Shown in pieces: positions 11,157-20,493 of a stretch of 64,000 bases of DNA. Every line of letters starts with the position of its first letter. Positions within the stretch are counted from its first letter, which is position 1. The DNA lies in NCBI GenBank assembly GCA_021234155.1, contig JAJEKV010000420.1, positions 62,001-126,000 of the forward strand, given 5' to 3'. The notes beneath the pieces are model-generated. The model was not told where the DNA came from. It worked only from the letters and a program-made list of their open reading frames with translations, and did no database searches. Origin of the DNA: Isoetes taiwanensis (taxonomy: Eukaryota; Streptophyta; Lycopodiopsida; Isoetales; Isoetaceae). The position numbers and the translations under genes were made by a program.

Positions 11157-12149
11157 TTGTTATTTACTTTTTTGTTCATGAAAGTTTTCCATTTGGCAGG
11201 ACTTCTTGGGTGTGGTAGATGGTGATGGTCAGTTTGTACAGCAGTAGAGTTGCAGTTGTTGTGGAGTGTCGAGGTATCACTGTCTCTTTGGGGCAGTTCT
11301 CCTTCCTCCTCACTTGCTTTGTAACATTACCATTCTTTTAATATATTGCTGACACAGTTCTTCAAAAAAAAAAGGCCTCACCTTAAGATTTTGAATGGAG
11401 CTAGGCATTTCCTTAAACTGCCTTGAACTTTTTTTATTTTGAATGAAAGAGCTGGGCAACTCTAATAAAAGGCCCTCCTTATGTGTTATATTTTTCTGAT
11501 AATATAAAGACTTAATTTCTGTAATTTATTTCTCGTCTCACTTAAATGTTGTACTTTAATTTCTTCAACTTGCCTTAACTATAATATATTTTTTTGATAA
11601 TATAAAGGCTTAATTTTTGTAATTTGTTTCTACTCTCACTTTAATGTTGTACTTTAATTTCTTCAGAAACTGTTTTGAATTCTCGCTCTTTCAATCTTAG
11701 TTTTGAGAGAGCTCAACCTTAGTTTTGAAATCACGCCAGGCGCGAATTACGTTTGTGTGCAAAATGTTTAAATTACAAATTAGTCCAATTCACACTTGAC
11801 GTGAATTGCATACAATAACTAGCTTTCTTATCTTAATATTAATGTCTTACAACAAAGACTTCTGCTAATTTTATTAATGCATTCAAAGAGTTTAAACTTG
11901 CATGAATTGGGTACAATGGTAAGTCTTTTTAATATTAATCTCCTACATGCCTCGCGAATTAGCAAATGGGCATAAAGTGCATTTAAAGAGTTTAAATTAT
12001 AAATTAAGGGAATTCACGCCTGGCGTGAATTCACTAATGTACAGTTACTACTATTAATCTCTTAATCTCTAGTTTTCTTCCAGTTCAAATCTGATTTTGT
12101 TGTCTTTTTTTCTTTTCTGTAGATCATTAATTATCTCTTTCGCTCAGTA
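11157..12149. other. AT-rich intergenic region of copy A with palindromic sites
   Basis: No coding potential. It holds two pyrimidine-rich repeats (near 11500-11560 and 11590-11660 share AATATAAAG-CTTAATTT-TGTAATTT and GTTGTACTTTAATTTCTTCA) and three copies of the GAATTCACGCC-type palindrome. Confidence 0.6.
11728..12032. promoter_or_regulatory. palindromic sites 1-3 of copy A
   Basis: Three palindromes: 11731-11749 (TCACGCC-A-GGCGCGAATTA), 11786-11808 (CAATTCACACTTGACGTGAATT plus G) and 12010-12032. The last is perfect, GAATTCACGCC, one T, then the exact reverse complement. They lie between the acidic-protein gene and the coiled-coil gene, as do their counterparts in copy B. Binding by the element's own ParB-like or another protein is inferred. 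Confidence 0.7.
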
Positions 12150-12581
12150 ATGTCAGGACTCATGATCGAGGGGGTGGAGGAGGTGCCCCCACCTCCCACG
12201 CCTAGCGTCAACTCTAATGACGCTGAGGTTGAGCAGTTTAAACACACACCTGGCGTGTATTCAACTGAAGTTCCTCCTGTGCCAGAAGAACATTTCGTGC
12301 CAGGGCCCATACCAATCTTATAGTTTCGTGAAGGTCTTGATATTTATCGCCATAATATGACCGTTCTTGGTGAGATGTGTTCGAGGATGGCTACAAGCAT
12401 AGGCATATTCAATGGGGAGTTATGCCATGCTCTGGAGGGGCTTGAAATAGAGAATGCGCAGCTGAGAATGAGAATTGTAGAGCTCGAAGCCATTTTGGAT
12501 AATAGCCCAATAGCTGCACTATCTAATTTGCCAGATTCTTGTGTGCCAGCTTCTCTTATTACAACATGTGCCAGCATTTGA
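12150..12581 (+). pseudogene. small coiled-coil protein gene, copy A
   Basis: Starting at ATG 12150 the frame runs 143 codons with one in-frame TAG at 12321. The N-terminal part is acidic and Pro-rich (EEVPPPPTPS). After the stop codon, the segment from 12357 is helical with a short leucine-zipper-like stretch (ALEGLEIENAQLRMRIVELE). The same C-terminal helix exists in copy B (GLEMENAKLIIRVADLK, 48218-48430). One palindromic half (ACACACCTGGCGTGTATTC, 12244-12262) lies inside the coding part. The family is unknown to me. Confidence 0.5.
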
Positions 12582-12788
12582 TACTACTGTGCCAACATTT
12601 GATACTACTGAGGAATAACACACAGATCTAATTAAAAAAATGTAAAGAGTGTCTAGTGTTTTGTAAATTCCTGAATGGTCTGGTCTGCATGCTTTATAGT
12701 TTTGAAATTTTGAATGAATAGTCTGGTCTGCAAGCATATTAATTTCATACATATGACAGAATCAGCTTGAGCATCTTAGTATATGTAC
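12582..12788. other. 3' flank between convergent genes of copy A
   Basis: Short AT-rich spacer containing two GATACTACTGTGCCA / GATACTACTGAGG repeats (12575-12615) and two TGGTCTGCA words (12678, 12723). It separates the convergent coiled-coil and DUF8039-like genes. Confidence 0.4.
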
Positions 12789-13337
12789 TCAATCTACTTC
12801 TTCTGATGCATCTTCCTCTATTTCTTTCGAAAAAATGAAACTCGCCTTTTTTAAGCGAATTACTGGCCATGCAACAAATGTTTCGATGCTTTCTCCGACT
12901 ATGTCTCCATCAGGATGCCTTCTGGATAATGCTTTGTCGTTGAAATGGCAATTGGTAACTAGGATCTTCACATGATCATTTCTCAGAGGAACTCCATGGC
13001 ATATGTTTCTGGATCGACTGATTCTATCTTGTAATTTCCCACCCTCCTCTTCAAATTCGTCGTCTGCATGTAACATTCCTCTCCAACGCTGTTCAATCTC
13101 GTAAGATTATGGGATTAAATTGTAGCTTGCGATCCAAAAGAGTAGATGAACTTATATGAAGGCGCTCGACATCGCCCAGGCGCATGCTTCTTCCCTGTTC
13201 TTCCGAGTTCTTCCCAGTTCTTTCGAGTTCTTCGAATGGCAAGAAAGGCTGACAGCAAGATTAGGTGGCAGTTTCAAATTATCTGTTAACTGTACTGCTT
13301 TTTTAGCAGCTGAGTGAAATCTAATTTTGACTTTCAT
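12789..13337 (-). pseudogene. DUF8039-like gene, copy A (divergent from ParB gene)
   Basis: Two exons on the minus strand. Exon 1 (13337 down to about 13155) encodes a basic stretch with AVQLTDNLKLPPNL and a KELGRTRKN repeat. Exon 2 (about 13092-12789) encodes HGVPLRNDHVKILVTNC, HPDGDIVGES and ETFVAWPVIRLKK. The pattern of VPL-x2-DHVKV, a conserved Gly-x-Val-Gly-x-Ser/Ala, then FVAWP resembles the DUF8039 region found with plant En/Spm-type transposases; this match is from memory and weak. The donor splice site has mutated: ATAAGT here (13157-13152) against GTAAGT in copy B (47671). Exon 2 is open in this copy and frameshifted in copy B. Confidence 0.55.
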
Positions 13338-13684
13338 AATATGGCGGTCGTTGAACCATTGACTGCTGGTACAATCGCATGCCGTCCATTAGGCGTAATC
13401 GTAAGATTTCTGACCGTTGATTTGAAGTCGATCCGTTAAATCTAAATAACCGCTTGCATCTATCAGATCGTCGATCTAAAGTCGATCCGAATGACACCCG
13501 TCGATCCAAAGTCAAATCGGCTAATCAAATCCGACCATCAATTGCTTATGGAAATCTATATAAGTTTTTGAATTTTATTTCTTGTTTTTTGATTGCAGAC
13601 TTGCTCCGAGACGCTCAAGAACTCAAGAAACTCCGAGGCGCTCAAGAACTCAAGAACTCCGAGGCGCTCAAGATCGTCCCAAAA
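13338..13684. promoter_or_regulatory. bidirectional promoter of copy A
   Basis: Lies between the divergent DUF8039-like and ParB-like genes. It contains repeated ATCGTCGATC/GTCGATCC and TTGAAGTCGATCCG words (13425-13520) and a TATA box CTATATAAG (13556-13564) for the ParB gene. The transcribed leader then has an imperfect tandem repeat of GAACTCAAGAACTCCGAGGC (13615-13675). The same arrangement, with a clearer tandem repeat, is in copy B. Confidence 0.65.
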
Positions 13685-14156
13685 ATGCCGTCCAAAGGTC
13701 GTGCTGCACCGAACTCTGGCCGAGCCACGAGAGAAGCTGCTCAGGTCAGTATTCTTCATCATTCTGTGTGTGATTCGTTCATTGTTCGATTCTTTGTTCA
13801 GTGTTTAGGGTTATGTTCATTGGTCTGTGTATTGTACAGTGTTTGTTCTTTATTTTCTGTCAATAAATCTTCTGCCCCGGCTGCTCATACTCCTGTCTGT
13901 CATTTCTCTGGCAATGATTTTAATCTGCCTTTGCATAATTGTCCTTCCTGTATTTAATTGTCTTGCCCGTGGGATTAACTGTTATATCTATAATTTGTCT
14001 GGCAGTCAGTAAATTAATCTCCCCGTGTTTAATTAGCCTGCCTGTGAGTGATTGTTCGGTCTTTCCTTTTTTGTCCTATCTATGATTAATCTGTCTGTAA
14101 TTGGCGATTGTATGCCATTCTTTATAGTTTAGTCTGGCTGGAATGGTTGACCACTC

Positions 14157-14180
14157 GAAATTGCGCTAAGCGTGTATTGC
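14157..14180. promoter_or_regulatory. palindromic site in ParB intron 1, copy A
   Basis: AAATTGCGCTAAGCGTGTAT followed by TGC, lying 15 bases before the splice acceptor. Copy B has the same site at the same place (46627-46650). Confidence 0.6.
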
Positions 14181-15407
14181 ACTCTCGTTTGCAGGGAAGA
14201 AAAGGCAAATCCGATTGATAATTGCTACACCTCCTCCTAAAAAAGCAAGAGGCTCGGAAGATACTCTAGCGACCTCAAGCTCACAGAAGAAGGGAAAGCC
14301 TAACGAGGATGCAATATCCTATGCATTGTCAATGGATGATAGCGGATTCATTATCAGAGCAGACACAGATCCTCGATGCCCCGAGGAGAAGATGGATGAC
14401 AGTGCGGAGTGGTATGTTGACGTAGGCAAAAAAAGTGGTAAGGTGGATCTTGTGTTACACTCCAGGAAGAAAGAGACCGATCTTATAAAGAAACAAGATA
14501 TTCTTATCATTTGTGAGGAGCAGGATGACATATATTGTCAACTCCTAGTGGAGGTTGTGAAGAACCACAAGAAATATCTCGTCAGATTTACACATGCCAG
14601 GGCAACGGCTTTCAAAGATGGTCTGATGAAGAAGGATGTGAGTGTTGAGTCATGTTTCAAGTATGGATGGCCTCAAAATACTGCTCTCACTCTAGTGTCT
14701 ATAAGTGAAGGGGTGTCTGAAGTGAGGAGGGCATTGCGAGGACCTTTTCCAAGTTACTGCCTGAAAGACTTGAAGCATCAAAATGATATCAGGGAAGATT
14801 GCTAGACTTAGGAAAGGACATCCAAGCTACAACAGTTGATGGCATGCTGGCAGAAAATGAGTCCAAAAAAAAATTGCAGCTGGAGGCAATGAGTAGGTTA
14901 GTCAAGTATACAGACAACTACCCACTTGGCCAATCTTTTACATATCCTATCCATGTTGACCGTTTGGTGAGATCATATAAGTCAACATTTGTTAGCAGGA
15001 GGTATGACCCTGAGCATGCAAGAGAAATCTTGAGGCGATAGTGAGGAATCCAGGCAAGTCTCTATGCCAGCAGACGTGCTTCCTTGGGATAGGAAAAAGG
15101 ATGCTCCACTCCAGTGGACAACGCTGGAGGAGCTTACAGTGGAGAACCTAAATGTATACTTCCTTATTATTGACGGACAACATTCTATTGAAGCACAACG
15201 ATCCCTATCCAACTAGGCTAAGCAAACCGGACAAACCATGTATCTGCTTCATTACAACCACAGGAGGTGTCAGTTTCTAAGCCCTCGTACCCCTGCAGAG
15301 GACCTCGCAGAGATTAGTGCAACATTAAACAAAATGGGCGATGTCAAACGGTTAGTATATTAGGTGGCATTTAGATATATCAAGTAGGAATAACAATAGT
15401 AGACTAG

Positions 15408-15520
15408 GTCAGGCGTGTATTGAGGCTGTCAGTTCGCGCCTGGTGCGAATTGTTAGCATGAGTACACGCCAGAAGCAAATTGGGCACGCAATAGATTGCC
15501 AATTCGCGCCTGTTGGCAAA
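15408..15520. promoter_or_regulatory. cluster of four palindromic sites, copy A
   Basis: Sites at 15408-15422 (TCAGGCGTGTATTG), 15431-15452 (AGTTCGCGCCTGGTGCGAAT plus TG), 15459-15480 (TGAGTACACGCCAGAAGCAA) and 15500-15520 (AATTCGCGCCTGTTGGCAAA). They fill the presumed intron after the DGQHS exon, matching the dense cluster of copy B at 44961-45345. Confidence 0.65.
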
Positions 15521-15760
15521 CTTCTGCGTGCCCAAATCATTTCTGGCATGTACTTGTGCACGAACTTCATGTTGGAGGGTACATTGGTAGAGAAGCCCTG
15601 AAGACATCAAAAAGATGTCTTTCATCAACGATGACCAGCCCAGGGATCGTTTCCTTGAAGTGTTCTTCGAAAAGCCGTGGCTGTCAAAGATAAAAATCCG
15701 TTTGCTTTGATACCTTACAAAGGGAAGAAGCAGTTGTTTCTTACTATGTGAAACTGATGG

Positions 15761-16841
15761 TGAAGCTAATGATTTGCCACCCTACCTGATTTTAGCCATC
15801 TATGTTAAATTGAGTTGATTCATGAGTGTTGATATAACATGATGTTGTAAACGTCCACAAAGCAGAATTTTCGTATTTTTTCACCTTTTGTTCAAAGCAT
15901 AAACCATCTTGGTCGAGAGATTAGGGGTGCCACCAGAGCTCAGCCAAGAAACCTCCAAAAGATTTTTTTTATTTCCATTCGCTGTTCCGTTCCAGTTTGT
16001 TCCACTTTGCAAAGCTCTGGCTATGGAGGTCAGTTTGTGTTCAAGCCTCTGCACTTTATATTTTCTATAGCTCCGCCATACTGGTTCTTCCCACAGAAGA
16101 TAGAAAATTTGCCATAACCAGGTCTTGCACCAAAACACGGTCATATCTGAGGTTTCATGACCCAGGTGGCGAAATCTGTGAGTGATATTTTTCCTTTCTT
16201 GGTCTGCAGGGTGAAGACAATATGATTTGCTCAACCGATGGTGCTCAGAAGGAAAAAAAGAAAAGGGCAACACAATAGCCAATCAGCAAGACCTTCTGGG
16301 CAGGGTGTAAATCCAGCAATTTTTTGTGGGTATGAAGCCCCTTGATCATTCTGGGCAGGTTCGGCAATTTGGCACCCATTAGCTCTCTCATTGGTGCCAA
16401 ACAATCTAATGCAGGTCCGACGATGTAGCAGAAAAGAACCGGCAATGCAGCAGAAAAGAACCGTAGAAAAGAACCAAATATTTTTGCCACGTAGCAAAAA
16501 ATTTCCGCCTTGTGGACTTCCGGCTCGGGGGCTTCCTCCATAAAAAATACTATCTACCTACCTACCTACCTATCTATCTATCCATCTATCTTTCTTTCTT
16601 TTTTTATTTTAAGATTGTGTGTTGTTCTTATAATAATCTATTTTAATAGGATTAGAGCGTGAAAGGATCGATTAAGGGACCGAAGCATTGGGATTGATTG
16701 TAAATTAGGCAAGCTTAGGTGCATGTGAAGTTAACACACGTGGTGTATGGCTTATAAAAGATCCAATATGTGATGTACTAATGCATTCATGAGGCCTTGC
16801 AAGATGAACCATCATTCAATTAAATTGGGATTATATCTTAA
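15761..16841. other. unassigned sequence with tetranucleotide repeat
   Basis: No supported gene. A minus-strand frame at 16245-16541 has no recognisable family and contains short repeats of GGTTCTTTTCTGC. A (CTAC)n(CTAT)n(CTTT)n tract spans 16551-16605. The last 35 bases (16807-16841) resemble the element terminal repeat and are listed separately. Confidence 0.4.
16807..16837 (+). repeat. diverged element terminal repeat, interrupted by Helitron
   Basis: AACCATCATTCAATTAAATT continuing GGGATTATATC is a diverged copy of the large element's TIR. If the Helitron at 16842-30286 is removed, the next bases are TTTTGGGACAAATTT, which line up without gaps with the copy B right end (inner side) ATTTTGGACCATTTT. 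This marks a third, older member of the family. Confidence 0.55.
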
Positions 16842-16929
16842 CTAGAAAAAGTGCCCAGCGTTGCTGGGCTTTTCGTTGGAATTAAATTTCAGAATTAGTA
16901 AAGTTATAGTTGAAATCGTTCTTATAAAA

Positions 16930-18120
16930 CTAGTCACGGTGCCCAGCGTTGCTGGGCATAATTTGGAAGCATGTAAATGATAAGGCAGCAATATTATCGA
17001 GGTGTCGCTCCAGCTATTGCGATCCCCCCTCTTTCCCTTTGTGTTGGTGTTAGTGGATGTTGTGCCATTCATAAAGTGCCCATGATAATATGGTTGGGTT
17101 TGTTCCAAGAAACCATTGAAGATTATTGGTGGAATCCATAGAGTAATTTGGTGCACAAAAATATTCTCTATTATAATACACTTCTAAAAAATTTCTAAAC
17201 CACTAAGCCTCAGTGAGGACTCTAAATATGTATAAATGTGTTGATTATTAGTGAGAACTCTCAACATGTATAAGTCGGGTTATATTTGACAATGCCAAGT
17301 TGTGTCTATGCATTCATAGTCCAAATTCCCATTAGTCCCTTAACAAATTCCTAGTTGATGAACATCATCAACACTAATTTGTAAGAGAAGAATTATTAAC
17401 CAAATGCACATATCCCTCTGTCCCAAATGCACACTTAATTTGTCTATATACTAAATCCCGACCAATCTGCTATGTGACATCATTTTATGACACACATCTT
17501 GCTTCATGTTACCACTTAAATGCTTTATTATATGCGATAGTACTTTTGATCTAACATCAACTTCTAGCTCGTTCTCAAGGAGAAGATATAAGGTTGCCTT
17601 TACTTTGTAATTTGGTAGCTTAAAATTTGCTAGAAAGTGCAAAATGCGTAACATGGCCAAGGATTTAGCTAATGATTTGTAATAATTTACATCCATGGCC
17701 AAGGATTTAGCTAATGATTTGTAATAATTTACATCCTTTGTGGGCAAAGCGTTGGACACATGGGACACCTCAATAGGACGTATTGAATTTTTTCTTAGAA
17801 AAATCTGAAGCCTTATACATTGTTGAGAACATGACCAAGGTTTTAGTAAAGGTTTTAGCAAATGAGTTAATTTACATCTTTTGTGGGCAAATCATTGGAC
17901 ACATGGGACACCTGATGACATAAAGAGGGAATAAGCAAGCATAGGGCACACATGGGAGACACATCTATGGCCATACATTTACACATGGATTATCTATGAC
18001 CTTAAAGGCTAAGTTGTTAAATTTGTGAGCACCAGGCATCATAAATTAATTGGCCTTTACAAAAAGGTGTTCCATGATGCAAGACGTAGCAAATGTCAAA
18101 ACCTTTGCAATTTTTATAGA
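16930..18120 (-). mobile_element. nested 1.2-kb Helitron
   Basis: The minus-strand 3' end is GCCCAGC-AAC-GCTGGGC (16941-16957), ACCGTGA, CTAG, then host T. The candidate 5' end is TCTATAAAAATTGCAAAGG at 18120, preceded by host A. Its 3' hairpin is identical to that of the outer element, so the two are close relatives, and it lies 88 bp inside the outer one. No transposition protein is encoded. It contains an imperfect tandem duplication (17630-17900). Confidence 0.6.
17630..17915. repeat. tandem duplication in nested Helitron
   Basis: The unit CATGGCCAAGGATTTAGCTA, continuing ATGATTTGTAATAATTTACATC, is present twice in tandem (about 17652-17693 and 17694-17735). A third degenerate copy is near 17830-17880. 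After the second and third copies comes TTTGTGGGCAAA...TTGGACACATGGGACACC, so the duplication happened more than once. Confidence 0.8.
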
Positions 18121-18248
18121 TTAATAGACTTGAATCATAGGTCATAACAATTCAAGTCATTTAGTTTTAAAATTAGAATAACATAGTACGCTTTCTGCCT
18201 CATGTCTTAATACTGAAGGAGCAAAACTCATTGTTGATTTCTATAAAC

Positions 18249-18286
18249 ACAAGGGGCCAGCTTAAGTTATTAAGCTGGCCCCTTGT
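18249..18286. repeat. perfect 17-bp hairpin
   Basis: Arms ACAAGGGGCCAGCTTAA (18249-18265) and the exact complement (18270-18286) around a GTTA loop. No gene context explains it. It could be an end of a decayed element or fold in RNA. Confidence 0.85.
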
Positions 18287-18453
18287 CCATAGAGTTAAGA
18301 AGTCACTCAAATGACATATTAATAATTTCCTGACTTCGTATATAAAATTCTATGGTGATAATCATGGAAATCGGCTCTACATGCAATTAAAAGCAGAAAA
18401 AATTATTCTTGTTAAGAAACCACATATATACACAGACAAAGGCAAATACATAC

Positions 18454-18885
18454 CCGCCATATATCGGTAAAAATCTGGAGAGGCTCCATGGGAAATCATA
18501 TCCAGAGTGTGCCTCCACAGTCTCCAGCACTCTAAGACTCATCCAAAGCCATAATGTAAACAAAAGAGGGCCTGTAATAGCTGGACCAAAAATGGTTGCA
18601 AAACCAAGAAAAAGGATCTCTGCTGGATAAGCATATTCTGCTGTCAAACCGAATGGTGTTGCATATTTGAATGATACATTTTGTCAATGAATGATGCGTA
18701 AAGAAGCAATGCGTGAAAACATACTCATGATGGACACCATGAACATGCTTGTAAAGCCATTTCGCGTGAAGTCGTCTATGCTCCCAATAAAATATGAAGT
18801 CTTCAAGAATGAAGTACGAAATTATTTGAAATATAATAGTCTTCCTGCAGGAAAAAATGAACGTGCAGTATCCCAAACATCCCAA
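18454..18885 (-). pseudogene. C-4 sterol methyl oxidase (SMO) fragment
   Basis: SMO is a membrane-bound di-iron oxygenase that removes C-4 methyl groups in plant sterol synthesis. The minus strand encodes the central part with histidine boxes HRRLH and HGVHHEY (about 18720-18800). After a 60-base disruption come TPFGLTAEYAYPAEILFLGF and LLFTLWLWMSLRVLETVEAH, SGYDFPWSLSRFLPIYGG, ending at a plausible donor (GG|GTATGT at 18454). The disruption between HHEY and TPFGL (18665-18720) shifts the frame. The first His box and the ends are missing. It lies within the Helitron and looks like a captured fragment. Confidence 0.88.
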
Positions 18886-19021
18886 ACAGTAAAAGCTTTC
18901 ATTATAACCAAAATCTGAATCTGCCCTAAATAGTATCAGAAATTCTTAGTAATAGATTCGTCCTGCTTATGTACCTCAAAAATCTACATCATTGGCGACT
19001 TCACAAAGCACAAGCAACTTA

Positions 19022-20493
19022 ATATGTAGCACAATAACAGGGGGTTACTTTTAGAATTTTATACGCTTTTTCACATGGTTTTTCTATGATTTCGTTGTTG
19101 TATTCGTTGAGGTGTACTAAATAGTATTTCTAGAGTGCACCATTTATGGGCCGTTGATTTTCGTTGGTGGGAACAATCCGAGGGTTGTTGTCTTTCTCTG
19201 CATGTGTTTGTGCATGAACACTGCGCATGTGTATGCATGTGCATGTGCACATGCATGTGCATGTGTGTGCATGTGCATGTGTATTGTGCAAGTGCAAGTC
19301 CAAGTGCAAGTGCAAGTGCAAGTGCAAGTGTGTGCATGTGTGCATATGCATGTGTACTTGCCCTCTTGGATTCTTATTGCCGGAGTGGATTTTACAACCA
19401 CGAGATGGATTTTTTGCTCACACTTACAAAGGTATTTGTTCTTTAATGTTTCTTCAGTTAGCATAATGTTTTTTTTTACAAGGTATTGGTTTCCTGATTC
19501 TACAATGTAGTGCTGCAAAACCCCCTTTTGTTTCCTTCCTAAGATTTGCTGCAGATTCAAGTTTAGGCCCTCTGTTTGCTTCCAACTCTTGGATATTCCT
19601 GGCTGCCGGATTGTTCATAGTAGCCAGCCTTTAGCTTCAATCAACAAATGGATTCTTATGCACACAACAGGCGGATTATTCCACGCCCTTTTCCATGTCA
19701 CGTAGATCAGTCAAACAGTGGCCACAAGAATGCATTTATATTGTAGGTTTGGAACTTTAATCAAATCGTAAGGTGAATCATGCATTACCTTTAAGCTAGA
19801 GATGGAGCATCCAAAATCATATGGATTGATAAACAATGGTGTCATTGTGAAAGAGAAATAGTTGTAGCGGAAGTAACAATATGTAGCATAATAACAGGGG
19901 GTTTTTGTTGTGTTGCAAACTTTATGACTTTTAGAATAAGGGATCAATCTGCTCTATCTTTATGGTAAATTTTACTTATGTTCTATTTGTTTTATTGTGA
20001 TCAAATTCAAAAGCTACAGGTGATGAAAGCCTCAAATGAATTCTAGTTTTTTTCTGGTTTGAATTCTAAAGTTTTTGTCACACCGAGGGGGACGTCCCTA
20101 AGGCCCCGAAGGGGCCAAATTTTTTTTTTTGCAACACAAACCATTAACATCCAACATATAAAAATTAAATCCCCCAACACATAACAACCATCGACATTAA
20201 CAATCAACACATAACTACCATTGACATTAATTAACACAACCATTGGGTCCAACACATTTAAATTAAAATCCCCCTTAAACCCCCTTTGGTTTAGGTGCAT
20301 ATTCACACGGGGGGTGACGTAGGGCAGCGAGAGCCTTCATAATTGTATTTTGCACGTACGAAATCAACACCATATAGTATTCTGCTTGAAATCTTATAGT
20401 ATTTTGCGAATCTTGTTATACAGTATAGCAAATTTTGTACTTGCATACCCCACAAACGAGGAACTTTATGTACGGTATAGATTAAGGAATAAG
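19022..20493. repeat. Rep-1 repeat, copy 1
   Basis: Starts ATATGTAGCACAATAACAGG. It contains a CATGTG/AAGTGC hexanucleotide tract (19200-19350), an internal second copy of the start word (19881-19906), the hairpin GGCCCCGAAGGGGCC (20092-20108) and the fold-back arm ACCCCCTTTGGTTTAGGTGC (20279). 19022-20334 is almost identical to 22353-23671. The tail 20335-20493 matches the copies at 60453 and 63594. Frames reading Cys/His/Met or Ala/Leu repeats over the hexanucleotide tract are not genes. Confidence 0.85.

Larger units (their letters stand above)
13685..15760 (+). pseudogene. ParB/sulfiredoxin-like (DGQHS) gene, copy A
   Basis: Exon 1 is 13685-13744 (MPSKGRAAPNSGR...). The donor is GTCAGT, the intron carries one palindromic site, the acceptor is GCAG at 14191-14194, and exon 2 begins at 14195. 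A single-base deletion at the end of exon 1 (CTCAG against CTCAAG in copy B) breaks the frame. Exon 2 encodes a lysine/serine-rich leader, MDDSAEWYVDVG, an ICEEQDDI-YCQLLVEVVKNHKK region, then a second open frame (14799-15041) with QSFTYPIHVDRL and RRYDPEHAREIL. The block LIIDGQHSIEA follows at 15163-15195. These last three form a ParB-like fold order (strand with hydrophobic-P-x-hydrophobic, helix, then DGQHR-type loop). A remnant of the downstream methyltransferase-like part (HVGGYIGREAL, LEVFFEKPW) is at 15565-15690; about 1.8 kb present in copy B is missing between them. Confidence 0.6.

Noticed and set aside
16231-16541. Minus-strand frame encoding a hydrophobic protein
   Set aside because: No family, internal short repeats, and no splice or promoter support.
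19071-19560. Open frames of alternating Cys/Met/Val or His/Thr/Ala on both strands (also 22462-22820)
   Set aside because: They read through the CATGTG/AAGTGC hexanucleotide tract and are open in several frames at once.
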